A stretch of 64,000 nucleotides of DNA. Source: Selaginella moellendorffii (Eukaryota; Streptophyta; Lycopodiopsida; Selaginellales; Selaginellaceae). The stretch is from positions 1,306,643-1,370,642 of the forward strand of contig NW_003314291.1 of NCBI RefSeq assembly GCF_000143415.4, read 5' to 3'. Every line of letters starts with the position of its first letter. Position 1 is the first letter of the stretch. Below, piece after piece: positions 36,111 to 48,000 of this stretch. The notes beneath the pieces are model-generated. The model saw only the letters and a program-made list of their open reading frames with translations, was not told where the DNA came from and searched no databases. The translations under genes and the position numbers were made by a program.

Positions 36111-36472
36111 ATTGTCATTATCCCACTTGTAAAATAAGGTTTCCAAACTTTTATATAGTATATAAATATAACAAAATTCAACTGCATTGAGGCACATGCC
36201 ATTTTATTTTAAACAAGGAAATGTCTACTCAATCACTTCTCCTCCCCCTGCCACTGCTTCACCTCTCTCTTCTCCTTGTCATCGTCGTCCAATTTCTTTC
36301 CATCCTTTTAATATTGGCTTAGTTGCTCCGAGTCTAGGTGGAGCCCAAGTCCCCATTCAATCTTTACTTTCCCCTTATTAATAAAACAACTTCGTAGACT
36401 TCCAATAACATGCTGTAACACTTCTAGTATAATGCAAATCCTCTCAAAGAATTGTCTTTTAATATTAATACA

Positions 36473-36494
36473 ATGGCATGGAACCCCATGCCAT
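36473..36494. repeat. 22-bp palindrome, copy nearest left end
   Basis: Arms ATGGCATG and CATGCCAT around GAACCC, just downstream of the stop codon of the minus-strand gene (3' UTR). A more degenerate copy lies at about 36184-36203. Confidence 0.85.
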
Positions 36495-36528
36495 AATAAG
36501 TTACATTTTTAAATAAATACATGCCATC

Positions 36529-39500
36529 TCAGACTGTTATTTTTTGCCTCCAACGCCTATACAATAATCTTGGAATTTCATCACTCTCCACACTATCAGG
36601 ATTTAAACCCAATAGTAATGCCATCTCTTCTCTAATACGTCCACGCTCATGTTCAGTGGTCGAAGAACCCATCCGGTTGAGCAGATTATGGAGATGCGGA
36701 TAGTGCTTGGCTAGACAATATACATGCCATAAATGATGACTGGTGTTTGTCCGATCAAATGGCTTCTGATATACCGTTCCATCTGCCATTTGGTTGATTT
36801 TTGCAGCCACCTCCTGGACTGGCCGGTTCTCTATCACCATCGCTTCAAGCTGTTTTGCAAGGTCCCCCAGAACATACGGTTTCTTCTCCCTAGTTTCCAT
36901 ACTGCAAGAGATGGGGTGCACTGCATATGTGTGTGTGTTCGCTGCAATTTTAATCGGCGAGTCATCGATGATGAGGATTTCACTTGACCTAGCAGTCCGG
37001 TTCATCACTACAGCCTCTGGCTTGACGAAGATGGGCTTGCTACCCCTCACATGGACCATAGTCAAGCAATCCTCCTGCGTTAGGAGAAAGTCAAATGGTA
37101 ATATTACTCGTGTCTGATCGTGCATCATCTGTAGCAACGTTAATGCATTGTGGCACATCATGGATGTCCAAACTCCCAATTGCAAATTGAACCCGGCCCT
37201 CTGTTTTAAGTGTCGCATGGTTATTATTAAATCCCGCAGTTTCTCCCGTGTGATTAATGTGAATCTGTCTCTTTTGACCAACTTGCGACCGCAGGCTTTG
37301 GAGGGTGCAGTAACATTCGAGGACGAGCCACGCTCATGGGAGAAAAGGACACTGTTCAGATAAAAAATGATACAGTACTTTCGCCGTGACTCTGAAATGA
37401 AATGCGTCAGCATAAAAAATGGTACAAGTCAATTTTACCATCTACAATATTAGCGAATGGTGCTCCCGATGGTCGTTCAGAGGGTTTTGGTCGAGGAAAC
37501 GTGAAGGGCGGAAATACTCTCCTCTGCAATGTGGGGTCAATCGCATCCGATGGCGTGTGGGCACATGCCATTTCAGCTGTAGACTCTGGTACAACTGGCT
37601 CAACAGTGGCATGGGGTGGTTCCGATGGCGTGTGATCACACGCCATTTCAGCTGGTGCCTCCGTTGGCAAAGTGGACATGACTGAACAGGCAGCAGGGGC
37701 GGTGTAGGGAGGTTCCAACGGCGCGTAGTCAGACGATTGGGCACACGTTGAGTCCGTTGGAAATGAGGATACGACCGGCTCGGCGGCTGGGGCGGCCTTA
37801 TGCGGGTCCAATGGCGCCTAGTCACCGTCAGTTGGATACGTGGACAAGATTGACTCAGTGGTATGGGCAGCATCAAGTGGAGCGTGGTCAGCTTGCTTGG
37901 CGTTGATATGGATAGTAGCCTCTACCAGCTCTGATGACTCTTGCAGGCAAGTAGAGTCCACTGGCAGATCCATATGCATGTCCAAATATCTCCCTTCGAT
38001 TGAGATGGTATCCTCCCTACTGGCTACTAAAAACAAACTCATTAGCACATTGAATCGACTATACTGTATTTACCATCAACTGCTATTGAGGAATTAGGAC
38101 CGATATCACTTGGGCGCACTGCTGATTCTGAAGGATTGGACATACGTTTCGACCCTTGCTTGGCACTATCCTTCCTCGACACTAAAGGCTAGAGTTTGTA
38201 TCTTAATTCAACTGAATAATCTCTACTTACCATTTCTTCTGCGACCTACATGGACAATGTTAGAAATGGTAAAAGGTTAGGAATGGATGTACTATTATTT
38301 ACCTGATGGTTTGTCTTGTATGACCTTCCTCCGCTGCTCTTTGGCCACCTCAGGCTGGCCATCGTCGTCATCATCATCATCGTCGTTATTGTGATCGTCA
38401 CCATTGTGAGGACCATCCAAGTCCTCTTCGTCCTCCTCTTCTTCGTCCTCCTCTTCTTTGTCCTCTTCTTCGTCCTTCTGCTCTTCCTGCTCATTATCTT
38501 TCTCTGGCTCCTCATCCCCCTCCTGCATTTCTTCCATAGGCTGCTCAGGCTGGATGGCTTGTTTTTCCAGGACCATCTTGGGAAAATCATCTGCCCGAGT
38601 CTCCATCTCAAAATACAAGACATCCATAGCCTGTTTCAGTGCTTGACCTAGGACCGTATCCTCACCCGACTGTCTTAACATGGTTTCTGCACGTTCTTGC
38701 ACCCTTCGAAGACGACGAGATGAGAAAAACGTGGCCCTAACTTGAAAAGCATCCCTCATCCATTGTACCTCTCCATTGAGATTGGGGAAGGGGAGTCCGC
38801 CATAGGAATCTGAGTCAGGAGGTGGTGACTGGCTCCTTTCACTCAGCCCTTGATCTGCAATGAATGGCATGAGCACATACGCCATAACCGCGAGGCATTA
38901 CCTATCATCTTTTCGTTGCCCTTCTTCCTTTTCGAATCAAACGCCTCTGATCCCAACGACTGTCCAACGTGCTTTCGCTTTTTATGACCACTGTCAGTTT
39001 GAGCTTGGTTGGTGCTTGCCTGTTTTGCCTTTGAAGAAGTGTCTCCTGCAAGGAATGCCATGAGACCATATGCCATTGCAAATATAATTTGTACCTCCTT
39101 TTTTCCTATTGCTTGTCTGTTTGTCCTTCTTCGACGTGCCACCAGTGCGCTTTTCAGTCCTCGTGTCTGAATATTCACAACGATCTATAATCAAAATGGC
39201 GTGAGGCCTCACGTGACCTTACCTTGTGCAGGTTGTGAGCTCGGCCTAACATCAGTAGCTGTTAACGCCGTTTCAGCATCTGGGGGTGGCCATGCTCCTG
39301 CATACAGAGCTTGTGAGATAACATTTAAACTTAAAGTGCGTACTTACCAAAATCGCAGAGAAGATACTGTTTTTCTTTGGCAACTGTAATTATATGCTCC
39401 ATTGAAGTCACCTCTTCAATGGAGTTTGTCACTGCAACACACGGGACACCCTTGAGTAGTGCGGCTCGAAAGAATAGTCCGCCGCAGTTGTACTCGACAA

Positions 39501-42131
39501 CGCATTTGCCCTTGGTGTCACCCGCTATTGCGTTGAAGACCCAGCTGAGCATTTCCCATGCTGCACCTGGAGCTTTCTTTGGATTCGAAAGCTCCATAGC
39601 CGTCTTCAGTTCCTCAGGCACGGGTAAATTGACCTCCCTCAGATCAATTTGATCGGCCTTGTCGAACGAAGCTGGGAAGTCACTCCAGTCCCACTCTGCT
39701 GCAGGACCAATAACAAGGGCGAGTGTGAAGATGTGGACATTCGTCGGTATCTTCTTCTTAGCCATTATCCCATGGATCTCCCGCATCTCCTTGCCTTTCA
39801 ACCGAGCCTTCACCTCATTCAAGGCCTTCCAGAACTTGTGATAGGATTCGGAGTCGTAGATCATATAGTGGACTGAAGATTCCACCTCCGCAAGTCCCAC
39901 CATTAAGTCAATGATGGAGCTGACTTCGTCTGCATGAGTGATCTCTTCGTTTGTGAAGTCCATCACACAAAAGATGCTCTTGACCTGCTCATCTCCGCGG
40001 GAAACGATGCTCCTCCACCTTTGATCCTCATCCGAATTCACGTATACCCGGTAAGGTTCTCGATAGGCCTCTGCTGCGGGGTCGAGCTGTTTCTGAAGCC
40101 GGCGGTCGACATCCCTTTTAATGAAATTTGGATACTGATCCAACTTCTCAGCTTTACTTTTCGTGGCATCTCGCAGTAGATCGATGAACTTGGGGGCCCC
40201 CTTCACGTACTCGTCGATGTCTTCATTTGACAAGTCCAGCTCTTCCATCATCTCTTGCGTGGTGTCGATGCTCACCCTCTCCACGGCCACTTGCTCAAAG
40301 ATCCAATCCTTCAATAGCGCACGAGCTCTCAGAGTCGTGCACAAGTCCTCGTATGTCACAATATGGCCGGGAGTCATTTTGGTCTTGTTGAAGATTACCT
40401 CACCACGTAGAAGAGCATTAGCCACTGTCAGAAGGTCGTCGTCGTCTAGAGACCGCGAGAAACGCAAGGCGTTAAGCTTCAAATCATTGGGCTTCCGGCC
40501 GTCCTCCACACCCATTGAGTTTAGCAACTCCCCGTCATGGTACCTCCTCAGCACATCTACCCATTTGTCAAAAATAACTTTTGTTGCGAGTAGAATGTTA
40601 TGGATGCTGAGTGTGTCATTGACCCCCAGTGTTTTCGAGAGAAGACTCGAGAATTCCTGCAATGGAAATGGCATGAGGCTACATGCTATGCCACATGCAA
40701 CGAGGCTTACTTGCCAGGCGCTAGTTGCTAGTGCACGTCCTTGTCCTGGTTTTTGTGGCTTCTTCAGTTGAACCCAGAGCTTCCGTGTTCGTGCCAATGT
40801 CTCGTGCAGACCCGATTTGTAGCACGTTTCTTGCTTGACATTCTGCGCGTGGGAGATGGATATGATAGATCGGAGGGGCGAGTTGCCTTTTATCAGGCGG
40901 ACAACTCTTGTCTTGAAGACTTTCTTCACCTCCTCGCCCACCATAATATCCACAACTATCTCTTGCATCGCCAAGCTAGAATGCTGCCCGGAGACGGCAT
41001 AGAACCGGATGTTCTGATCGTCCAACACCTTCCTATTGATCAAATTTGGAAACCTCGTCTCGCCCTTCATTGTTTGGTAGTAGGGGATCACGTCTGCGAT
41101 GTCAGGTGTTACTGGACTTGCCAGCATCTTCTGCTTCAGTTTCTCCACCCACTCATCAGATACTAGCCTGTGGTTGTATTTGCTTTGGATGTCGATACGG
41201 CTCACGTCGATTGTATATACTTTGTTGGAATAGTAACAAGTACTATTATCTACAACGATTTTTGCTGCCTCTTCTTGCTCTTTCTGCTCTTTGCGGCTCT
41301 TCTTTTTGGTGGGTGTAGTGTTCGAACCCGAGGCAATGGCATCACCGAGTAGCTTCTTTTTTGGAGCAGCAGAGTCGGACGTCGGCTTGAGCTTGACCAC
41401 CCTTTTCAGCTTCGGGGTAGTTTCCAGATCGACCCCCTTCCCCTTCGCTTCGCGAACTGGAGGCACTCTCAACGGCTCAATGTTGGAATATAGTTTTTGA
41501 ACATCGCCGTAGGTGAGGTCCGTGGATTCCATGTGATCTTCATAGACCCGCAGCGTCTTTGAAATTGTGGGCCTCCTGGACAACCTCTCCCTAGCTCCCT
41601 CTAGGAATTCCTCATAGCCGCTGCCCCCCTCCGGGAAGCCGCTAGGATGTGCAAGGTGGATTTTGAAGGCGGATGCTGTCTCTACCACAAGTGCCAGTCC
41701 ATATTCTTGCATGGAACTGCATGGAGTGTCTGTCACTTGGATGAGGATCCCCATGCATTCTTTTCTCCCACCATCTGTGTTGTACAGCATCAGATCCTCG
41801 CCTTCCATCCCGAAAGTCCAACTGGTGAGCTCCTCCCCCTTCTCTGCATCCACATTGACAGTGGCTGGAAGAAGAACGCAATTCCTCGCCTGTTCAGAAA
41901 TGCACAACAATTAGAGCTGACAGATGAAAAGCTAGCAGCTGGAAATAACGTGAGGCCACACGCCATTCACCACTGCATCAGATGTCTTGAGGCTGCATCC
42001 TAAGATGGCGTGAGGCTACACGCCATCTATAACCGGACTGCACTCGAGAGCCCAATCGGTGCATGCCAATGTTGCTACTGAATGGCATGTGGCCTCATGC
42101 CATTTTCTACTTGGCCTAAAAGACTTACCAT
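36529..42131 (-). CDS. ParB-like / methyltransferase-like large protein, 11 exons, about 1645 codons
   Basis: Exons: 42131-42129 (ATG), 41889-40711, 40656-39348, 39309-39223, 39184-39095, 39045-38902, 38854-38303, 38245-38231, 38181-38074, 38026-37439, 37391-36529. All joins are GT-AG and keep one frame over 4938 nt; introns after the first are 38-57 nt. Residues about 230-400 resemble ParB/sulfiredoxin nuclease folds: YTIDVSRI...L...M, then AVSGQHSSLAMQEI at about 300, with GQHS in place of the G-x-H-R motif. Residues about 775-815 (KCVVEYNCGGLFFRAALLKG, then VPCVAVTN) resemble motif I of amino-methyltransferases without a clear catalytic motif. Basic NLS-like clusters follow, then a long Glu/Asp tract (38480-38370), degenerate TPS/APL repeats, and an unrecognised final 290 residues. 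A TAG at 37818-37820 sits where a sister repeat has TAC. Role inferred: DNA binding for the transposon. Confidence 0.7.
37550..37646. repeat. Two palindromes inside exon 10
   Basis: 37550-37571 and 37625-37646. The latter is a perfect palindrome (ATGGCGTGTGA and its complement). On the minus strand they encode the repeated peptide MAC-(A/D)-HTPS, so here the DNA motif is also protein-coding. Confidence 0.85.
38855..38901 (-). other. Micro-intron 6 (47 nt) carrying palindrome
   Basis: GTAATGCC...CATTGCAG, phase 1. It contains the palindrome at 38864-38885, ending 9 nt before the acceptor. Removal joins KMI to DQGLSERS in frame. Confidence 0.75.
39046..39094 (-). other. Micro-intron 5 (49 nt) carrying palindrome
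   Basis: GTACAAAT...CCTTGCAG with the palindrome at 39055-39076, 9 nt from the acceptor. Its removal is needed to join RKKG and GDTSSK in one frame. Confidence 0.75.
39185..39222 (-). other. Micro-intron 4 (38 nt) carrying palindrome
   Basis: GTAAGGTC...ATTATAG. The palindrome (39196-39217) fills most of it and ends 11 nt from the acceptor. Confidence 0.75.
39310..39347 (-). other. Micro-intron 3 (38 nt), no palindrome
   Basis: GTAAGTACG...CTCACAAG. Removal continues the frame from LLCDF to ALYAGAWPPP. Shows that 38 nt is not peculiar to palindrome-bearing introns. Confidence 0.7.
40657..40710 (-). other. 54-nt in-frame micro-intron carrying palindrome
   Basis: GTAAGCCTCG...CATTGCAG, phase 0, with the palindrome at 40668-40689. 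Its length is 18 codons and it has no stop, so retention would add 18 residues (exitron-like). It is called an intron because donor, acceptor and palindrome placement match the other introns. Confidence 0.65.
41890..42128 (-). other. First intron of ParB-like gene (239 nt) with three palindromes
   Basis: Donor GTAAGTCTT directly after the ATG, acceptor CTGAACAG. Palindromes at 42082-42103, 42005-42026 and 41945-41966. The transposase gene has a matching arrangement on the other side of the shared promoter region. Confidence 0.7.
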
Positions 42132-42329
42132 TTGAAGCCGAATGGAGGCTGTGACAATCGAGGCCGGACTCGCTGGCGAATGTGCACTGTGTGTGCAGCG
42201 GATCGTAGCAGCAAGGCTACTCTGCCACTTACAGTTGGAGAGTGGCGCTGAAATCTCCCGGGACGCCAAGTGGGCTGCGTGTGGGTGGCGGAGTGGGCGG
42301 CGAAGTTGGCGGCGAAGTTACAAACTGGG

Positions 42330-42530
42330 TGTGTCTTGAAGTGGACGCCGATGCACACGAGCGCGATGCGAGCGCGAGTGTGATGCAAGCGCGAGTGGAC
42401 GCCAATGCACACGAGAAACCTGTAGAGAAGTGAGTGTGATCGCGAGTGGGAGCGCGATGCGAGCGGGAGCGCGAGTGTGATGCGAGCGCGAGCGCGAGTG
42501 TGCGAGCGCGAGTACGAAGCAAAATGCAAA
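42330..42530. repeat. GCGAGCGCGAG minisatellite upstream of ParB-like gene
   Basis: Imperfect GCGAGCGCGAGTG units in about 200 bp of GC-rich DNA. A counterpart lies upstream of the transposase gene at 44540-44690. Possibly first-exon or promoter DNA; frames through it are not credible proteins. Confidence 0.7.
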
Positions 42531-42839
42531 ACCTAACCTCACACGCGCGAAATGTCACAACGGTTGGTAATCCCGCCACGTCATCATTCCTCGGACTTGG
42601 GCGCCACCATTAATTTCTGGATTGCCGTGCGCATGCAAGCACGCAAAATCCAAAAGAAATCCGCAACGTCATCATTCCTCGGACTGCATGCACGCGAAAT
42701 CCAAAAGAAAGATCATGATTGGGATATCATTTAATACCCTCGCTATATTTATACCATGCATGATTGGATATTCCAAAGCATCTTGTATTTCCAAAAATGG
42801 CAGATGTTCAGCTAAATAAAGAAATTCTATCTGTTTCTA

Positions 42840-44190
42840 TTTTTCTCTCAAATCAATATTATAGCGTGTGGGCTCATGCAATTTTGAACCAAAGAAACCC
42901 AAAAAACGTTGGACCCAAAATATTTTGAAAAAACCCAAAAAACCCTAAACATTTTAAACCCAAAAATCCAAGCGTCCTGTGGCGTTATTCCTTGAATGGC
43001 GTGTGGGCGCATGCCATTTTCAGGGCCAAATGCTGAATGGAGAAAAATTCCCTTTCAGTGCAAATGCTGCAAGAGGCAGATGCCGAGCACAAAGGACTGT
43101 AACTACCTCACATGACACAGATAAACTTTTCTCTATTTGGGAAAGATAAACTTTATAGCGTGTGGGCTCATGCAATTTTGAACCCAAAAAATGCACCAAA
43201 AAATTCTCGGCGTCATCTGGCGTTATCTCTTGAATGGTGTGGGGCCGCATGCCATTTTCAGGGGCACATAGGAGTATATTCCTAGGATATTCTGACACGC
43301 GCGAGAGTTTTTTGAGTTTTCTGGAGATCCAACCGTTAGATCGCAACTAGATTTTACAGAATGGTATACAATGTCTTTCTTGATGACCCTGCAAAGAAGC
43401 ATCTCGATCGGACACCACATGAGACCACACGAGCCTTACAATGTTTCAGGGGCATTTGCCATTGATCCGACCGTTATTTTACTCCAAGATTTTATAGTTT
43501 GGTGTGCATTGACCTTTCCATCGACACTGCAAAGGGACATCACAATCAGATGCGGGATCACAAGAAACTAACTTCACTAACTCTGGTTTCACCAAGATCT
43601 ATGTAAGGAGTTATAAAATGAAAGGACCCTCTCTATTGAAATGTGTTTATGGTCCTAGGGGCATTGTGACATATCAAAGGATTTTGCATCAAGTTCTGTA
43701 TTTGCATGTTTATCAAGCTACTGAATTGCTAAACCCTAAACCCTAAACCCTAAACATGTGGCAAATGCTGCGTGAAGAAAGATGCCCTTTCTGGGCAAAT
43801 GCTGTAAGAGGCAGATGCCGAGCAAATGTATCTCAGGCTAGCGAAGGGGACAAACGAAAGCTAGCTATAAACATGACGGGATGCAAATAGATTACTAGGC
43901 TGGTCCTGCGAAAATCAAAAACCATAATTGAAAACATTGAAAATGCAAAAAGAAAGGTTTATAATATTTTTGAATTTTAAGCAACCAAAAAAATGTAAGT
44001 AGGGCATGTGTTTGTAAGTTTAAAAATGCCTCAACCACTTAAATTCCCAAGTAAATAAAGCTGTTTCTATTTTTGGTACAGATAAACTTTATAGCGTGTG
44101 GGCTCATGCAATTTTGAACCCAAAAATGCACCAAAAAATGCTCAACTAGCATTATTCTTTGAATGGCGTGTGGCCTTATATTGCCATAAA
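42840..44190. promoter_or_regulatory. Divergent intergenic region with paired palindromes
   Basis: Three related repeats, each with one palindrome of the variant ATAGCGTG...CATGCAAT followed by a standard one: 42861 and 42996, 43155 and 43234, 44091 and 44163. Another repeated stretch (GCAGATGCCGAGCA) occurs at about 43077 and 43814. No gene is seen. It lies between two divergent genes, so it may include promoters and protein-binding arrays of the transposon. Confidence 0.6.
43732..43757. repeat. Interstitial telomere repeats
   Basis: Four tandem CTAAACC(C) units, the plant-type TTTAGGG telomere repeat. Short clusters of this kind are also known as promoter telo-boxes, and this one lies in the divergent intergenic region. 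Confidence 0.8.
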
Positions 44191-44539
44191 TGGACGTACA
44201 CACACAGCATAATTATTCCTTTACACAGCGAATAATCTTGGCGCGGATCACTGACATGGCATGGCAAAGTTCGAATCACTGACATGGCACAGCTGGATCG
44301 AGGCAAGGACATGATGTGACAAAGTTCAACCTCCGACAACAAAGTCTAGAAGCTACTCAGTTTGAAATTTGTCAGAGGAGTCATAAGATCTGGTTTGTCA
44401 GAGGATTTGATGTGACATTCAAGCGTGTGTTATTTTTGAATTCTCGAACTCATTCCTAGGTCTATCATTTTTGTGCGCCGTGTTCTTGGTTCCACTGAGC
44501 GCAGTGAGCGCTACTTGTGTAAGCGGCGTTGTGGGCTGT

Positions 44540-44690
44540 GGTTTATGCATCTACGAGCGGTTGCGGCATTGCGAGCGCCATTGCGAGCGGCAGTTTATGC
44601 GAGTGGCAGTTTGTGCGAGCGGCGCTACGAGCAGTTGCGGTGTTGCGAGCGGCGCTACGAGTAGTTGCGGTGTTGCGAGCGGCACTGTCT
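44540..44690. repeat. GCGAGCGGC minisatellite upstream of transposase gene
   Basis: Imperfect units around GTTGCGAGCGGCGCTACGAG. It mirrors the GC-rich repeat upstream of the ParB-like gene and lies just before the leader intron. Confidence 0.7.
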
Positions 44691-44738
44691 TTGGTGTGGC
44701 TACCGCTTCCTCTTGATATTCGGCACTTGTGCTTCCTG

Positions 44739-45048
44739 GTATGTTCACCATGGAATGGCTTAGGACCACATTTAGAAATGGCATGAGGCCTCATGCCATC
44801 TTGGGCCCTTGCAATTTCATGGCTAGCGTATTGTCATGTATGTTTTTACTTGCCTGCAGCTGTGTGTATATCAAGATGGCATGAGGCCTCATGCCAATTT
44901 TGTGAATGCAAAATTTCACGTGGGTGTCAATAGCATGTTTGAATAATGGCATGTGGCCTCATGCTATTGAGGTTGTTTGATATGTTATGATTTAGGCCAT
45001 TCTCCAATCATTTTTTGTATGGTCTTAACTTCTTTTCTGCACTTTCAG
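44739..45048 (+). other. Leader intron of transposase gene (310 nt) with three palindromes
   Basis: Donor GTATGTTC at 44739, acceptor CACTTTCAG two bases before the ATG. Palindromes at 44778-44799 (perfect), 44876-44897 and 44946-44967. An alternative acceptor CTGCAG lies at about 44860. Confidence 0.6.
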
Positions 45049-45049
45049 A

Positions 45050-48000
45050 ATGGCCTTCAGGGTTGGGGAAAAGGTTTACATTTTGAATGGTGGGAAGAGA
45101 GTTGCAAAAGGGACCCTTGTGTCTATGGATCGGAACTTTGTTATACACTGTCAAAGGCTTGGGGAAGGCAATGCTGCTGTATCAGTAGAGACTGTCTTCG
45201 ATGGGAATGTGGTCGCTATTGAACGAGGAGAGATGGTCGTCGGGGTAAATGTTGTTGTTGCCTTGAAAAATCTTCAGAAGAAAGCAGATGTTGGGGACAG
45301 CGCAAGTGCGACGCATGTTCCCTCCGTGGATCTTAAGAACCGTGCTACATGGATTCAGGCGAAGGTGTTTCTAAACAACCCCGAGGGGGAGGTGGTAGCT
45401 GAGGGCTTAGCCACAGTTGTCGATCCAAGAGATGCGGTTGCTAATCAAGAATTGGGCTGGGATGATATTGGAGTTGCGATTTTAGAGGTTGTTGACACAG
45501 AAGAAAACAGTCTGACTATTGGAAGCATTGTGCGGTGGAAATTGAGGCACTTAGTGTTTGAGAATGTGAAGGATTCACAATCAAACACCACTACAACTGA
45601 TGACAGAACATCTCTTCATGGGAAAAGAAAGTACACCTTCCTAAAGCGCAGCCAAAGGGATCTGAGCAACGAACCGAAAAGGCAGAAAATGGCGATGGAG
45701 GTTCGAATGGTCTCGACAGTTGCTTGTTGCAAGAGGAGCTGCTGTCAACATGCTGATTGGGATGCTATTGAAGAGGAGAGAGCAAGATACAAGACATTGT
45801 CCTGGAAGGCAGCTCGCAATTTTGTGTATGAGGCATTACGGTCATCTGTTGATGCTTCAGAACATCAGGTGGGGGGCATGGTCTTCCAAAGGGGTTTGGT
45901 CTGCATGAAGGCATGGAGAATCATTTATGGAGTCCCTCGAACCACATTCTACAGAATCAAAACTGAGTTCGAGGAACAAAGGGTTCAACAGGCAATCCAT
46001 GGGAACGACGGTACGCACAAAACCAGGGGTCATGTTGTATATGGAGAGGCAATCTTCAAGAGGTTTGTCGAAACATGTAGCGAGCAGCAACCACATAAAA
46101 CCCGCCTCTTGGAAGATGGAACACGAGACACCCAACGAGTTTTCCCTTCCATGTATACCAAGGGGGCCATATTGGAAGATGTGAATCGGGAACTCCAGAG
46201 TAATGGCTACAGGAAGCTGAGCCAATCTAGATTTAGTAGATTGTGGAGCAACAGGTTCAGGGATGTGAGTATAGGAAAGTACTCCAGCTTTTCAAAGTGT
46301 GACGAGTGCACTGCTATCAAAATGGCTTTGTCGAAGAATTCTTGCAGCGCTCAAGAGCGAGAGACGTTGGTTAGAAGGCGGCTCGACCACAACATCGAGC
46401 AGAGAAGCTGCAGGACTGCATATTATCATAACAGGATTCTCTCTATGGAGAGACCTGACTCTTACCTCTGCATCATCCACGACAAAATGGACCAGAAAAA
46501 GACGTGCTTACCTCGACTCAATCCTGCCCCCAAGGCAATCTCTTCATCCATGCAGCTGCCTGTGTCTCTGTTTGGCATAATCGCTCATGGGCATGGTGCC
46601 CAGAACTATGGGAACTTCTTTGTACCTCTATGGGGTGGCGGGGGTGCAAACATGATGATTGCGTCCCTAGCAAAACACTTAAGGTCTCTGCAAAGTGCGC
46701 AGACTGAGCTGAACGGCCAACCCTTGCATAAGGCCCTTGTCGATCGAACCCCATACAAGGTTCAGCTGGAGGAGGAGCAAAGGCTTGCAATATCGTGTGG
46801 GGCCCCATGCCATCCCAGTGAATATGTTGGCCGTCAGATTGTAGGGTTATCACGTGAGGCCTCATGCCATTCCGACGAGGCTGGTCGCCCGGTGAATGCA
46901 CAGCCTCATCCAAACGAAGCAGAATCTCAAGGAAGTTCTTGCGGCCGATGTGGCCTTCCACCCCATCTTCTGCTCCAAACAGACAATGCTGGCAGTGAGA
47001 ACAAAAACATGTACGTCTTCGCGTACTTGGCGATGCTTGTTGCCAAAGGCATATTTGAAACGGTTACACTTGGCTTTCTCATGGTTGGGCACACTCATGA
47101 AGACGTCGATGCCATGTTCAGTCACCTGGCAGAGTCCCTCCGGCGATCCAATGTCCTCACCCTCCCACAACTCTACGATGAATTCCAAAATTGCATCAAA
47201 GGCACTGTTGAAGCTGCACTTCTGACAGAGGTTCCAGACTTTAAGGGGTTTGTAAGAGGCTACATCAGGGATGGATCCGAAACGCTGATTGGCCACTCCA
47301 AGCCTTTTCAGTTTCATTTCAGCATGTGTGACGGTGCTCCAGTGATGAGGTACAAGATGAGAGAATGGGACACAGTGTGGCTGCCAGTGGACGGCATTGA
47401 ACTCTTCAAGAGAGATCCCATAACTGGGGAACCTATGATTCCTCAGGGTTCCCCACGGCCGATGCACCCGGATGGACTCAAAGACCAGGAAAGTATAGTG
47501 GCCGGGATTAGACAGCATATTGCCTTCTGGAAGAGGGGGTTGGTGTTTGGTGGAGAATCCTATTTTCAGAGGTGCAAGCCTTTGCTCGAATACTGGGAGA
47601 AGATTATATCTGCTATCCAAAATGGGCCGGTTGTATATGAAGAATTGGAAGAGTCCTTTTGGCCAGAACCCAAAGCACCAGATAGTAGCGGAACAATGTC
47701 GTCTGGAAATGCAGTGACAGATAACGATGTTGAGGATCACTATTGTGGGCCGAGGAACAAGAAGCCGGATTCAGCATCCAATCCAGTACAGGTCTGCAAA
47801 GGAATGGTCGTGCTTGTCAGACCCAGTAATAAAAAACAAATGATATGGGTGGGGCGCTGCATCACTGATGCAGAGGAGGACGCGGAAACTAACTCCTTCA
47901 ATGTAACTGTGGAGTGGTTCAAGCCAAGTTCCGGATATACGAAGGATTGCCTAGAAAAGAGATGGGTGCTGAATCCAAGGGATCCCAGCATGAGCATATC

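Noticed and set aside
38316-38651. Leucine/valine-rich frame on the plus strand
   Set aside because: Antisense of the acidic Glu/Asp tract of the minus-strand gene.
42125-42529. 134-codon frame rich in HTRARAR
   Set aside because: Arises from the GCGAGCGCGAG minisatellite; only its last codons overlap the ParB-like first exon, in a different frame.
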